A stretch of DNA of 60,000 nucleotides from Liolophura sinensis (GCF_032854445.1 NC_088296.1:26409448-26469447), one strand, 5' to 3'. Numbered from the stretch's first letter, positions 12,501-27,500 are shown. Notes: generated by a model not told the origin, from the letters alone. Numbers and translations are program-made.

Positions 12501-15500
12501 TTAGTGTGCTGCCTTAGTTTATTATTTGTGACATAACGTGCCATCATCTCTTGTATTAGTGTACTACCTTAGTTTATTATGTGTGACATAACGTGTCACC
12601 ATGTCTAGTGTCAGTGTACTACCTTAGTTTATTATGTGTGACATAACGTGTCACCCCGTCTGTTATTAGTGTGCTGCCTTAGTTTATTATGTGTGACATA
12701 ACGTGCCATCATCTCTTGTATTAGTGTTCTGCCTTAGTTTATTATGTGTGACATAACGTGCCATCATCTCTTGTATTAGTGTTCTGCCTTAGTTTATTAT
12801 GTGTGACATAACGTTCCATCATCTCTTGTATTAGTGTTCTGCCTTAGTTTATTATGTGTGACATAACGTGCCATCATCTCTTGTATTAGTGTACTACCTT
12901 AGTTTATTATGTGTGACATAACGTGTCACCATGTCTAGTGTCAGTGTACTACCTTAGTTTATTATGTGTGACATAACGTGTCACCCCGTCTGTTATTAGT
13001 GTGCTGCCTTAGTTTATTATGTGTGACATAACGTGCCATCATCTCTTGTATTAGTGTTCTGCCTTAGTTTATTATGTGTGACATAACGTTCCATCATCTC
13101 TTGTATTAGTGTTCTGCCTTAGTTTATTTTGTGTGACATAACGTGTCACCATGTCTGGTATTAGTTTACTGCCTTAGTTTATTATGTTTGACATAACGTG
13201 TCACCATGTCTGGTATCAATGCACTGCCTTAGTTTTTTATGTGTAACATTACCTGCCATCATGTCTAATATCAGTGTTCTGCCATAGTTTATTATGTGTA
13301 ACACTACGTGTTACCGTGTCTGGTATCAGTGTACTGGCTGAGTTTATTATGTGTGACATAACGTGTCACCATGTCTGGTATTAGTGTGCTGCCTTAGTTT
13401 ATTATTTGTGATATAACGTGTCACCATGTTTGGTATTAGTGTAACCGCCCTAAAGCTTCCACTCTTAACTTTCAACTGACAGTTTAACACTACTGTGAAG
13501 TAATTGGCTGCAGGCCATTTTTACTCGGGACGCGACCACAAAATGAGTTAAGACTTATAAAGCAACACCCAGATGAAGCCATTACTGGATGACTCTTGTA
13601 AAGCTGACCAGATCACCGGATAGCTGAATGAACGGATGACTCTATGACAGGATGATCCCATGACCAGTTGACTCCGGTATTAATTGACTCTACAACCAGA
13701 CGATTCCATAACCAGATGACTCCATGACAAGAAAGCTCTAAGACAGATGATGTTACTGATTAGCTTATTGGTTTACCCCGTACCTAGGATTGTTCATGGC
13801 AGATGACACCAAGACCAGATGACTATAACAGAACAGCTCCATAATTAGATGACTCCGTAATTACATGACTCATGTCCAGATGATTTAAGAAGTATAACTC
13901 CTAGGCCAGATGACTCCATGACAAATCACTGGAGGACAGATGATGCCATGACCTGATGATTCAGTGACACACGATTTTCTTTATGTATGTTGCTTTAGAC
14001 CGTAATCAAGAAGATTTATGACAGAGGACGCCATGACCACATAACTCCGTGACCAGATAACTCCATGACCAGATGAATCCATGACTAGATAACCCAATGA
14101 CCAGATGAATCCATGACCAGATGAATCCATCACCTGATGAATACATGATTATCCTACAAAAATGCCTCACATTCAGTTTTCAGCTTGGAATGGCGTATGT
14201 TTGTGTCTCTGTTAAGCATGTATAATTATAGGTTTCTCAACTCTGACAAACGCTTTGTACATTGATGGAGTCATCATCCCCCAGATAACGGGAAATAGCT
14301 AAAATTAAAACAACAACCACTGTATAATTCCTGTATGTGCACTCTCAATTTCCTCAAAGCCATCGGTGTTTTTTCGAGTAAAAACTAAAACCAGGAGGAG
14401 TTAGCGTCAGACGATATGGTTTGTGTGTCGCGGATGTGTCAACGTCAGACGGTATGGTTTGTTTGTCGCGGATGTGTCAACGTCAGACGGTATGGCTTGT
14501 GTTTCGCGGATGTGTCAACGTCAGACGGTATGGTTTAAATTTTGAAAGTGTGAATTACACATATGTGTGTAATACATGTAACACAAGAAAGACTTGCGCG
14601 TGTAACTGCGCGTAGAAGATCACACCAAAGGCGGGGATCACAGAACCGACGGGGACCGTACAAGGGACGGGAGCACACAAACTACGGGGATGAGACAAAG
14701 GACGGAGATCACACAAGAGACTAGGATCGCCAAAGAGACGGAGATCACACAAGAGACGAGAATCACACAAGTGACGGGAATCACACAAAGTAGGGGAATA
14801 ACACGAGGGACGGGGATCACACAAAGTAGGGGAATAACACGAGGGACGGGGAGCTCATAAGCGACGGGGATGACGCAAAAAACAGAAATCACATAAGGAA
14901 TGGGGATCACACGAGGATTACAGGTCACACAAGGGTCGGGGATCAGACAAGAGACGGGGATCACCAAAGGGACGGGTATCACAAAGGGGGCGGGTATCAC
15001 GCAAAGGACGGAAACCACACAAGGGACGGGAACCACACAAAGGACGAGAAGAACACAAGGGACGGAAACAACACAAGAAACTGAGATCATTGAAGGGATG
15101 AGGATCACACAGGGGATGGGGGTATCACAAGCGACGGAAATCACAGAAGGAATAGGGATCGTACACACAAATACCAAGGATCACACAGGGGACGAGGAAA
15201 ACACAAGAGGCGTGGATCACACAAGCGAAGAGTATCATACCAAGGACGGGAATCACATAAGGGACAAGGATCACACAAGGAATGTGGATCACACAAGAGG
15301 CGTGGGTCAAACAAGGATGGGAATCAGACAGGACGGGAATGACGCGAGGAACGAGATAACACAAGCAACAGGGATGGCACAAAGGACGGAAATGACCTGA
15401 GACACAGGGATCACGCGAGGAATGAAAATCACACAAGGGACAGGGATCACATAAGCGATGAAGATCACACAACGGACAGGATCGCACAAGAGATTTTGAT

Positions 15501-18500
15501 CAGACAAAAAACGGGGGTATTCTTGAGAACGGGTATCACAGACGCGACGCGTACCACGCAAGGGACCGAAACAACACAAGGGAGGAGAATCACACAATGG
15601 ACGGGAACCACACATCGGTCGGAAACCACACAACGGGCGGGGATCACACAAGAGAGGGAAATCACACAAGGGATGGGGATGACAGAAGAGATGTTGTTCA
15701 GATAAAAAACGGGGATGAGCAAAGGAACGCGTATCACAGAAGCGACGCGTATCACGCAAGGGACGGAAACCAAACAACGGACGGAAACCACACAGGGTGG
15801 GAGAATCACACACTGGACGGTAACCACACAAGGGACGGAAACCGCACAAGGGACTTAAACCACAAAAGGGAGGGAAAATACACAAGGGAGGGAAGCCACA
15901 AAAGGCACGGGGATCACACAGGAGGTGTGGATTACACAAGCGACGGATATAATGCCAAGGACGGGGATCATACAAGTGACGGGGTTACACAAGGAATGGG
16001 GATCACACAACAGGCGTGGTTCACGCAAGGGACAGGCATCAGACAAGCGGCGGATATCACGCAAAGGACGGGGATCACCCAAGGAATGTTGAACAGACAA
16101 AAGACGAGGATCACCAAAGAGACGGGGATCACCAAAAGGACGGGGATCACACAAGGGACGGGTTACAGCAGGGTGATTAACACGAAACATATTGGTTACG
16201 AAACATTATTCTGTTCATGGCAACACTCTTTTGTATTTTACCATAATACCAAAGCCAACTGCTCATGTTTGATCATGAACAACTACTTGAATCTGTATGA
16301 AAAGTCACTGTGGCGGCCTCTGTGGCCGACTGGTTAGCGCGCTAGTGCAGCGCAATTCACACCAGGAGCCTGACACCAATACTGTCGCTGTGAGTTCAAG
16401 TCCAGCTCAAACAGGCTTCCTCCATCAGATAGTAGACGTCTGGTTGACAACGAGTTTTTTTGCCGCAGAAATTTCAGTATTTACCGATTTCTGGCTGTTT
16501 TCTCTGACATTTTATGTTTGTCTCCGTCACGACGTTGACGGGCCACTATCTATTTATTACTGTCTCTAGAGTATTTACCGGCCTCACCTGTTTGTCTCTG
16601 TCTGTTACAGTATTTCCCGGCCTCACCTGTTTGTCCCTGATTGTTACAGTATTTACCGGCCTCACCTGTTTGTCCCTGATTGTTACAATCTTTACCGGTT
16701 TGTTCTTACTTGTCCCTGTCTGTTACAGTATTTATCGGTTTGTTCCTGCTTGTGTTTGGACTTGATGTTTGGGAAGGACAGTCAGCATCTTTGCCCTGTG
16801 GATCCCCATACTGCTCCCAAGAATATGACCTGTACTGGCGAAAGGGCAAGAAAGATCTCATCCTTAGGAGAAAGATAGGCAGTGAAACTGTGAACGTTAT
16901 GGGTAGTAAAAATGACATATGGAAAAATGTCACTGCGAATGAGTTATGGACGCTTCATATACCCTCTGTGACATTCCCTCAGCATGACGGCATATACCAT
17001 TGTAGGTGCGGAGGTGATGTCCGGAACGTACGCCTGATCGTTTACCGTAAGTACATGGATGACACAAATACCAGTGTGATGTATGTGACAAGTTGGACCA
17101 AACTATAGTTTTATGAACATATATCTTCATTTGGATTGTTACAACACCATCATATGGTAGTCCATAACTTTTACAGTGAACGCTCGTGCGCAAATTATCA
17201 GTTATCTTTCCATGTGCTCTCCTCTATCACCTCTTATCTGTAAGTATTTTTCATTTGATTAGTGTTTTACGCCGTACTCTACTCAAGAATATTTCACTAA
17301 GACGACAACAGCGTTATTGTGGAAGTAAACTGGACCGGGAATCCGGGAGAAACCCACAACCACCCTATGTGTCCAATCGGTGGTATGGCTTTCCGCAGTC
17401 AGTTGAGCAAGTTGAGGGATTGAAATTATCATCAGGTACGGTACACCTTATGTGTGGTATTAGGTATGCAATGAAACAAACAATTCACAGTTAAACAGTT
17501 AGAAAATGACTAGAGGCGATGTTCTCCTGTCTTGATGAATACTTGTCGCTTAGACATGTACTTGTATTGATAAAATATGTTTGCTGTAGATTTAGGAAAC
17601 CATTCTTGACGGTTTGTATTGCATTATTGCAAAACGCGACGAATTTCAAATTTTGTTTATTGTCTTGGATGATAAGGTAGTTGCCACAATTTATTTGGCC
17701 ACACAACGCCTGTATTTCATTATTAAGGCTATTATGGACACACAACGCTGGTATTTTATTAATAGCGTTAATAGCATTGAAAGTGTTATTTTGGACATAC
17801 AACGCTGGTATTTCATTATTAACGTTATTTCAGACACAAAACGCCGGTATTTCATTAAAAGCGTTATTTTGGACACAAAACGTCGGTATTTTAATGATAG
17901 CGTTATTTTGGACACACAAGGCCGGTATTTCATTAATATCCTTATTTTGGTCACAGAACGCTGACATTTCATTAATTGCGGTATTTTGATCACACAACGC
18001 CAGCATATTTTGATCGGACAATGCCGACATTTCTTTAATGGCGTTGTTTTGGCCACACAACGCCGGCATTGCATTAATAACGTCATTTTAGTCACACAAC
18101 GCCCGCATTGGCTAATAGCGTTATTCTGGCCACACAACGCCAGCATTTCATTAACAGCGTTATTTTGGTCACACGACTCCGGCATTTCATTAATAGCGTT
18201 ATTTTAATCAGAGAACGCCGGCATTTCATTTAATGTTGTGCCCACAAAGTTATTTTGGACATACAACGCCGGGATTTCATCAGTAGCGTAGTTTTGGCCA
18301 GAGAACGCCGGTATTTCATTTTTAGCGTCACTTTGGTCACATAACGCCCGCATTGGCTAATAGCGTTATTCTGGTCACACAATGCCAGCATTTCATTAAT
18401 AACGTTATTGTGATCACACAACGCCTACATTTTATTAATGGCAGTGTTGTGCTCACACAACGCCGACATTTCATCGATAACGTTATTTTGGCCAAACAAC

Positions 18501-21500
18501 ATCGGCATTTCATTAATAGCGTTATTTTGGTCACACAACGCCGGCATTTCATTAATAACATTATTTTGATCACACAACGCCGACATTTCAGTAATAACGT
18601 TATGTTGATTACACAGCGCCAACTTTTCATCGATAATATTTTGGCCACTTAGCGCCAGTATTTCATTAATACCGTTATTTTGGCAAAACAACGCCGGCAT
18701 TTCATTAATAACGTTAGTTTGGTCACGTAACACCTGTGGTATACACAACGCTGGTGTTTATTCCTGGCATATCTTCCTGTCACAAAACGCCAATGTTTTC
18801 TTAATTAGCGTTATTTTGGCTACACAACTCCAGTGTGTGTACGTGTAATTGATGCAGTGCTGACTAGATGGGACGCCGCTAGATACAGCCGATTTACTTA
18901 TAACAGCGAGTCAGCAGACTGACCCTACATGTACAGAGACATAGACTTCTGGGCTTCTTGGCCGTGTGACTAAACATCCTACAATATTAATCATAATCAT
19001 TCCCCACTGGGGCAACACTGTGTGGTTTTAATTTCCTCAGCATTCGTCTTTTGGATTGTAGAACACCTGGATCAGCTTAGATTTGCTATGTAAATCGCCT
19101 TCTCTTTAATCCATCTTCATCTCAATAATCTAACTCTTAATCACATGACATCCATGTCTAAATAATGTATTTGTTCTCTGGAACAGAAAAAGTCAAATCG
19201 CTGAATCTGACAGGCCCGGAGTCTCCGCTTTCTGAAAACGAAACGGTGAATTTTACCTGTCGGGCTGAGGGCGGCAACCCCGACCCTCACATTACATGGC
19301 AGGTACCAGGGAGCACCGCCGAGACGCGACCCCAGGCGGAGATGAGTCACGAGAGCCACAGAGAGGTGACACTGCGGAGTACTATGCACAGAGAATACAT
19401 CGGGTGCAGCGTGTCCCAGCAGAACAACACACTGACGTCCAATCTGAGACTGTATATTGCTTGTAAGTATCCAATGGCAGGATAAAATAGAGAGATAATC
19501 AGCCCGATGTACTTGATACACTGAGTATCATGTGCAATTCCCCAATATGAGTACGACGTTTAACACCAATCAAAATCAATATCTCCGTAGCTGACTATCT
19601 GACATTCACTAATACCGGGTACGTGCAAGTACCGAATATGGCAAAGTAAAGGGAGATAACTTGTCCGACGCATTTGATACACTAAAGTCTGTTTCGTTTT
19701 ATATCCAGTCGCCTGTATTCAGCTGTCTGTAAACTCAGTGATACTCGCTACCAAATTCCCTTTAGTCAGTGACTCGTAACACCACAAGCTCTGCCCATGG
19801 ATATATTGGAAGACAATACTCCTGCTCAGAAAATGAAAATAGAACACGTTTTGTGACTCATAACATTAAACTCGATAAACCTGGTTTTGACGGCTGGAAC
19901 GCGTTGCCTCGGGTGACGTCATTATTATTAAGAAACAATTTAATGGTGGATATTAGTCGGAGTTCAAAATGATTTTAGGAAGGAAGGCACTAGTTACCTA
20001 AACTGCCATCAGTTTTAATATGAACCTTGTTTCTGACACTGTCAATTTTGACATCGTTCGCACGTTTTAGTATAAGGTAACCCTCGTAAATGGATAAATA
20101 CATGTATAATAAATGTTGGGGGTAAGGTGTTGGGAAATTCGTTTATAAAAAAGGCACTGTAGTCTATTTATTGAGACAGAAGTGTAGGCTGTGTTGCTCG
20201 GTGAAGTTTGTTCCAAGCGCACGTTGGTGAAGTCGTTGTAAAACAAATTATTCTCCACATCCATTACCAGCATGGCACTGGTTTTTAATAATTATGATGT
20301 CAGCTGAGGCAATGAGTTCTCGTTTAACATCAGGAATTTTTAAAAACATATTGTAAATGGATTTTCCTTGCAACAACAACATATACATACATCATTTCAT
20401 TGTGTAGGGCTTCTGGTGCTAAGTGTCATTAACGAAAGGCAATTTTGGTAGCGAGTATGACTGATTTTACAGACAGATGAAAATAAGCGACTGGCTAAAC
20501 GAAACAGACTATAAGACACGGAATATTACGTGTAAGTATCCAGCTGCAGTGACATTGTATTGTTTTAATGCCACTGTATGCTAAATGAAGACTTAGCATT
20601 TTGAGTACTTCTCAACCAATAACGTGTTATGAATTGTAACTAACGTGGCTACATCTTGTTTGACCTAATTCTGCCTGAACCATAGTGCTTTGGGGTGTGT
20701 AAAAGGCTTCTACTTGTGCATTGACATGAGCACATAGAAAAAATTTAACTGAGCTACACTGACAAGACGCTATATTTTACTGGATATGTGAGACCATTTG
20801 CAGGTTTTAACGCTGTCGTCTCTGCTCTAATCTTACTCTGTATGCTGTACGTCTGTCACACTGTCGTCACTACTCTGGTCTTACTCTCTATGCTGTACGT
20901 CTACCACATTGTCATTGCTTCTCTGGTCTTACACTTCATGTTGTACGTCTATGACACTGTCGTCGCTACTCTGGTCTTACTCTGTATGCTGTACGTCTAC
21001 CACATTGTCATTGCTTCTCTGGTCTTACACTTTATGTTGTATGTTGATTACACTGTCGTCGCTACTCTGGTCTTACTCTGTATGTTGTACGTCTACGACA
21101 TTGTCATTGCTTCTCTGGTCTTACTCTTTATGTTGTATGTTGATTACACTGTCGTCGCTACTCTGGTCTTCCTGTGTATGTTGTACGTCGATCACACTCT
21201 CGTCGCTGCCCCGGTCTTACCCTCTATGCTGTACGTGTATGACACTGCCGTCACTGCTCTGGTTTACTCTCTGTGCTCTAGCGCACTGTCGTCGCTGCTT
21301 AGGTCTTACTCTCTTTGCTGTACATCTTTTATTTTATTCCACTAATCCCGTTTCATGCTCAAACCTTCAGCAGTGAAAACAGGAGAAAAAAGAAAAAGAG
21401 CTAACGTTTAATACTTCTGTAAAAATGAACGTGCATGTCTATGGTCTATCTGGTTAGGAAAACTTGCCATGGGAAAATCAGGCGAAAGAGGGAACATAGT

Positions 21501-24500
21501 CCATGTCCACTGGTGGGTTTATAGGTGCGGGGTTCCCCTTACACCCGCTATTATTGATGTTGAAAATCTGTTCAGTGTATTTTTAAAAATATTTTCTTAA
21601 TTTATTTCACGCCGTACTGCAGAAAATTTCACTTACACGTATAGGAAAGTGGGCAGCAATATTGTGGCCGGAGACCTGGTAGAGTGTGGGAGAAACCCAT
21701 AAACATCCGCCGCAGACCTTGCCGCGCAAGGTCAGACAGTAAGACAGCATCATTTTGTTTTTAAATAATAGGAAAATAAAATCACAGTTATGGGAAAAAT
21801 TTGATTAATTAGCATCCCCGCTTTGAAAATGAAAATTTTTCAGATAAACCCAGAATAACACTCGGAACTTACCCTGAAGAATACGTACTGGGTAGCAAAG
21901 TTGAACTGCTCTGCAGGGTGAAGGGTAACCCTACCCCGAATGTAACCTGGGGGATCCAGAGGGTAAACACCTCGATACTAGCCGCGAATATCTCTAACAT
22001 AGACATCAAAGCTGACGTGCAGACTCCACGGACAACGGCCGGCGTGCAGACTCTAGGCACAATGGGCGACGTGCAGACTCCACAGACAAAAGCTGACGTG
22101 CAGACACCACGGACAAAGGCTGATATGCTCACTTCTGACGTTGTGGCTGTGTACACTATCGAGAGCCTGACCGTGTCACACACGATGTACAGGTACATAT
22201 GTACCGCTGAAAACTCTGAAGGAAGCATGAAGAAAGAATTGACCCTGACAAGACCATCTAAAGGTGAGCGACCCCAATGTGTATTATCATTTTAGGCTTA
22301 ATTAGATAATGCCGTGACACCACCTTAACTGTAGAGATATGCCAATGTTCTACTGTTTGAATCAAACCAGCCGTTCACCATTCACATACATGTCTGCAGA
22401 CCTTCTCTTCGGCGCCTCTGTGGCCAAGGTGTTTTGCGTGCCAACGAGGGGAAATGAGTTTTGGTTAAGATTAAGTATGTTCTTACAAGCCAGTTTACTG
22501 TGTTTTGATTAAAACAATATACGCTGATTCAATTTGCTTTAGTTAAGAAAAGATACGTTACAAACAAGTTCCCTGTGTTTTGGTTAATTCGGGCTACGCT
22601 GTCACCAGCTCTAAGGCCTGTGTAGTTCCCTGACATTCCAACTGTCGACTCTTGCACTTGTAGAACTAGCACTATTGATGCACCTTGTCCTGTCGGCGGT
22701 AGGTTGTATGGGATTACTCACCATCATCGTGTTTGTGTTTGTCTACGTGTGCGAAGGAATACGACTCAAGGTCAACAGGTCAGGTACGAAACACCAACAT
22801 GTGAAGCTATTTATAATCTAATTACCAAACTTTTCATTATTTCATGTTTTTTTTTCATTAAAAACCTATACGTTCAATTTAACTCTTTTTCTTTTTTTTT
22901 TTGCTTTCTGAGTGCTGCTACACGTAGAGTAGATTATATTACTGCAGGACAGTATTATGCGATGCATTGATTTATTTCATTGGTGTTTTACGCCGTACTC
23001 AAGAATACTCACTTATACCTCTGCACTCAGCATTATAATAGTGGGAGATCGGACAGAGCACGGGGCAAACCTACGACCATCCACAGGTGGCTGGTAAACC
23101 TTCCTATGTAAGACAGTACAATATTGTTATGTAGCCTTTAACACAATATAGCAAGAAAAGATAATCTAGTGAAATAATTAGTCTGCCCTACATACACATA
23201 CTGGTTGATCAGAATCTATTCTGCCAACATTCCGGAAACATAGATTTCTGTCCAGCTATAAACAGGGTAGATTTTATAGTGTAGTACCGTACCCCAATGT
23301 AAGAATGTATTGATAATCTAACACAGTAATATCATTTTTATTACTTTATACGGCATTATATTGACGAATCCAGCATTTGGTGGTAACATAAATGTTTATA
23401 TTATTGGCAATACAGCAATGTGACCACAAATTCCTCACACAGCTGGAAGATCTACATTAAATCTCGGCTTACTAAGCACATCAGTGTAAGAACCAGTTCA
23501 TCACACATTTGGTTGGAATACACATGCAATAGTAGATCTTTGAGATTTCCGGACAGTCTACACTGAGTTAATGATTTGGGACTACATGAACAATATACCA
23601 AACCTATTGCTTAACCGCATTGTGTACTGTGTGCAGTGGTACCCTAATGTTGATCTAACGGTAGTGTATCTCGTTACAGCGCGTGCGGTGGATGGTTCAT
23701 TCGGGTATGTATCTCACGTGTCTCCATAGTTAGTCATGTAGATCTATGTCCATTTAACACAACCGTTCTGATTTTCGGGCTGACATTCTCAGTAGCATTG
23801 CAGAAGCGATGGGACTGGTTTATGTGTAATGATTTGTATTGTTTTTATATGTAACGGGTCGATGTTTATATGTACTTCCACTCATTAGTGTTCACATTGT
23901 ATTTGTAGCCACGCCCCTCCCGTAGTCCCATCCTACTTGTAGACACGCCTTTCTATAGTCCCACCCCGCTTGCAACCATGCACCAGTTGTACTCATACCC
24001 TACTTGTGACCACACCCAATCTGTAGTCCGCATTTACATTGTATTTGTAGCCGCGCCAATCCTGTAGTCACATTTTACTTGTAGACAAGCTTTTCTACAG
24101 TCCCACCCCACTTGCACACTTGCAACCGTGCGTCAGTTGTACTCATACCCTACTTGTGAACACTCCCCATCTGTAGTCCCACTCTGCTGATAACCATACC
24201 CCCACAGTGCCACCATCTCCATCATCACCTCTTGCCCTACCCAAGTCTATAGCTCTACCCCATTTGCAGTATGTAGCCCCATCCCGCCAAAATCTCTAGT
24301 ATATAGCCAAACCCACACCTGTTAAACCATACAGACTCCAGCATCTAGCCGAACCCCATGGGCTTGCCCCACCCATCTACAGTATATAATCCATCCCACG
24401 CCTCTTGTTACCCACAATTTGCCTCCTAAACACCACTAACTCCACTACACCTTCCCCGAGTGGTAGCCTGCCTTACTAATGTCCGCATTACCAATGTCCG

Positions 24501-27500
24501 AATGAGTTGATTTATCTTTTCAATACAGAAACATTGAGACGGAGCTAATTGGCGAGCTTTCTGATGGGATAGGTAATAAATTACTTTGCTCTACAGTTCT
24601 AGACATAACGATACATGTAGTTTTGACCAGTGCTCTAGTTTTGTATGTAGACTATGTAAAATATTGTCAGCAATTTTCACAAATACTAAGATCGGTTTTA
24701 TGGAATTTTGCTTTTGTTTGACCAGAACCTGCTTCAATGGATTAATAGAAAATGTGTTTAAGATTTAAGTTTTTACTTCACAGCTTGGTGTAGCTGCATG
24801 TGGTTTTCTAACATACACGGGGATGTGTTTTTATAACCGTTACATGCACTGTAAGCAATGACATGTTGTATAGGATTTCTCTACACTTCCCCAGTTTTAT
24901 GTGTGTATCTTTAATAATATTTTTGGTAAATTGGTTACAAGTAATATGGTCTAATACCACAGTTATAATAGATGTTTATCTAGTTGTTTTTTTACAAAGG
25001 GCCTGATTCATTATATAGCTATACACTTGGACGTGCAAATAAATGCTAAGATGACCTGCGGTTGATCGTGGGTTCTCCTCGGGCTCTGCCCACTTTCCTT
25101 CCACCATAATCGTGGCCGTCGCCGTGTAAGTAAAATATTCTTGAGTACGGCATAAAACACCAGTCAAATAAATAAATAAATAAATAAATAAATGATAAGA
25201 TGTTATTCTGTGGCAGATTATGACCCAGAAATGTATCTACACCCGACCAGGCATCCAGCCAGACCAGGTATTTAAAAATGATACATAATCATACAATGTA
25301 AGTAATACACAAAATGTAAGAAAATTAATGAATGAAGATGTAAACAACATGAATAACGAGATATGAACTGTTGCTAGTTGCATCGAGCGTGTGAAGTGCC
25401 CCCATCAAGCGTGTGAAGTGCCCCCATCAAGTGTATGAAGTGCCTCACATGAAGTGTATGAAGTGCCCCCATCAAGCGTGTGAAGTGCCCCCCATCAAGC
25501 ATGTGAAGTGCCCCCCATCAAGCATGTGAAGTGCCCCCCATCAAGGGTGTGAAGTGCCCCTATCAAGTGTATGAAGTGCCTCCCATCAAGTGTATGAAAT
25601 GCCCCCTGGCAAGTGAATGAAGTGCCCTCCATCAAATGTATGAAATGTCCCCATCAAGTGTATGAAGTGCCCCCTGACAAGTGTACATAGTGTTCCCCGG
25701 CAAGTGTATGAAGTGCCCTCTCATACGTGTATGAAGTGTCCCCTAGCAAGTGTATAATGTGCCCCCCCCCCCCCCAGCAAGTGTATGAAGTGACTCTCAC
25801 CAGCAAGTGTATAAAGTGTCCCCTGACAAGTGTATAAAATGTCCCCTAAGAAGTGTAAAAAGTGTCGCAAGGCAAGTGTATGAATTGCCCTCTAGCAAAT
25901 GTATGAAGTGCTCTCGGCAAGTGTATGAAGTGCCCCCGAACAAGTGTATGAAGTGACCCCATCAAGTGTAAGAAGTTTTCCCTCAGCAAGTGTATGGCAT
26001 GACCCCAGCAAGTGTATGGCGTGATCTCAGCAAGTGTATGAAATACTCCCTGGGAAATGTGCGAAGTGCCCCCTGGCAAGTGTACGAAGTGGAAACAGGC
26101 AAGTGTATGAAGTGCCCACGGCAAGTGTAGAAGTTCCTCCCAGAAAGTGTATGGAGTGACCTCCAGCAAGTGTATGAAGTGTTTTGACAAGCAAGTGTAT
26201 GAAGTGACCCCAGCAAGTGTATGAAGTGACCCCAGCAAGTGTATAAGGTGTTCCTAGGAAGTGAAGGAAGTACCCCCAATCAAGTGTATAAAATGCTATC
26301 GGCAGGTGTGGGATTTGTTCCACCCCAGCGAGTGTATGACGTTACCCCAGCAAGTGTATGAAGTGCCCCAAGTGTGTGAGAAGATATTAGTCAGCATTTA
26401 TAATTATTAGCAAATGATTAGATCAGCAAGGCGGGTATATTTTGAGGGAGGATCAGCAGAACTGGTAAAAAATGTATATAGGTTTTGAAGGTGACATAAG
26501 CAGAATTGTGTAACAATGTGCGTATGTTTTGTGGATGACGTCAGCAGAACTGTGTAACAATGTGCGTATGTTTTGTGGATGACGTCAGCAGAACTGTGTA
26601 ACAATGTGCGTATGTTTCGTGGATGATGTCAGCAGAGCTGTGTGACATTGTGTGTAAGTTTTGTGGATGATGTCAGTAGAACTGTGTAACAATGTGTGTA
26701 TGTTTTGAAGGTGATGTAAACAGAACTGTGAGACAGTGTGTGTATGTTTCATGTAAAACATCAGCAGAGCAATAGGCCAACGTGTTTATAATTTTTGGAG
26801 ACGTCAGGAGAACTGTGTGAGGAAATGCATCACCAAGCTTGTCTGACAATATGTGAATTGTTTGCAGATGACCAATCCTCCACCGAATCCGACGAGCAAG
26901 TAGACCGTACGTAGAACGCTGTTTTTATCTTTATCATGTTTTTAGTTGATTAAAACTTGCCTGACGATTTCCACTCTGAACATCCTTGATAGTTGTGTAG
27001 GCTGCATGTAGATCCTGTATCATGGACATACAGGGTTATGGGCTTATGGGACGAAGAAACTGGCATTAATCACATAAAAATCTTTGTAACTGAATTCCGG
27101 AAGACAGACAGTGCTGGATTCGAACATTAGACCTAATAGGTCAAAGGGCTGATGGTAATGCCAGCCCATTGCTTTATCTATCTTCAGTTATGGGTGCGAA
27201 TTTACATATTCTTAATTAAACTTGTCAAGCAGTTTCTTGTGGGAAACAGAAGGGATTGTGTGTTGCTGAGCGTAGGACAAAGCACAAAGCTGATAAACAC
27301 ACGCCGCAATGATATCGATTAATGTTTGCTATGTTACAGGCGATTCTCTGGGATATCATTTGCCAACATCACTGTCAACATGTAAGTACAGCAACTTGTA
27401 TAGGTTAGTCAAGTATTTCAGATATAATCAGCCCGTCATGTAGGTCTGCATGTATCCATGGTACAATCTGACTGTTATGTAGATCTGCATGTATCCATGG

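Noticed and set aside
14638-16337. Open frames on both strands over the GGGACGGGGATCACACAAG array (Cys/Pro-rich or Gly/Thr-rich)
   Set aside because: Repeat-driven; several frames open at once in an intron.
20788-21345. Hydrophobic 185-codon frame that could pass as a membrane protein
   Set aside because: 48-bp satellite in intron 3; the hydrophobic periodicity comes from the repeat, and no splice signals fit.
25385-26375. Regularly spaced repeats considered as a CRISPR array
   Set aside because: No unique spacers between constant repeats, eukaryotic intron context, no cas genes.
27100-27180. B-box-like GGATTCGAAC considered as a tRNA gene or SINE head
   Set aside because: No A box at proper spacing, no cloverleaf seen, and no match to the SINE body.
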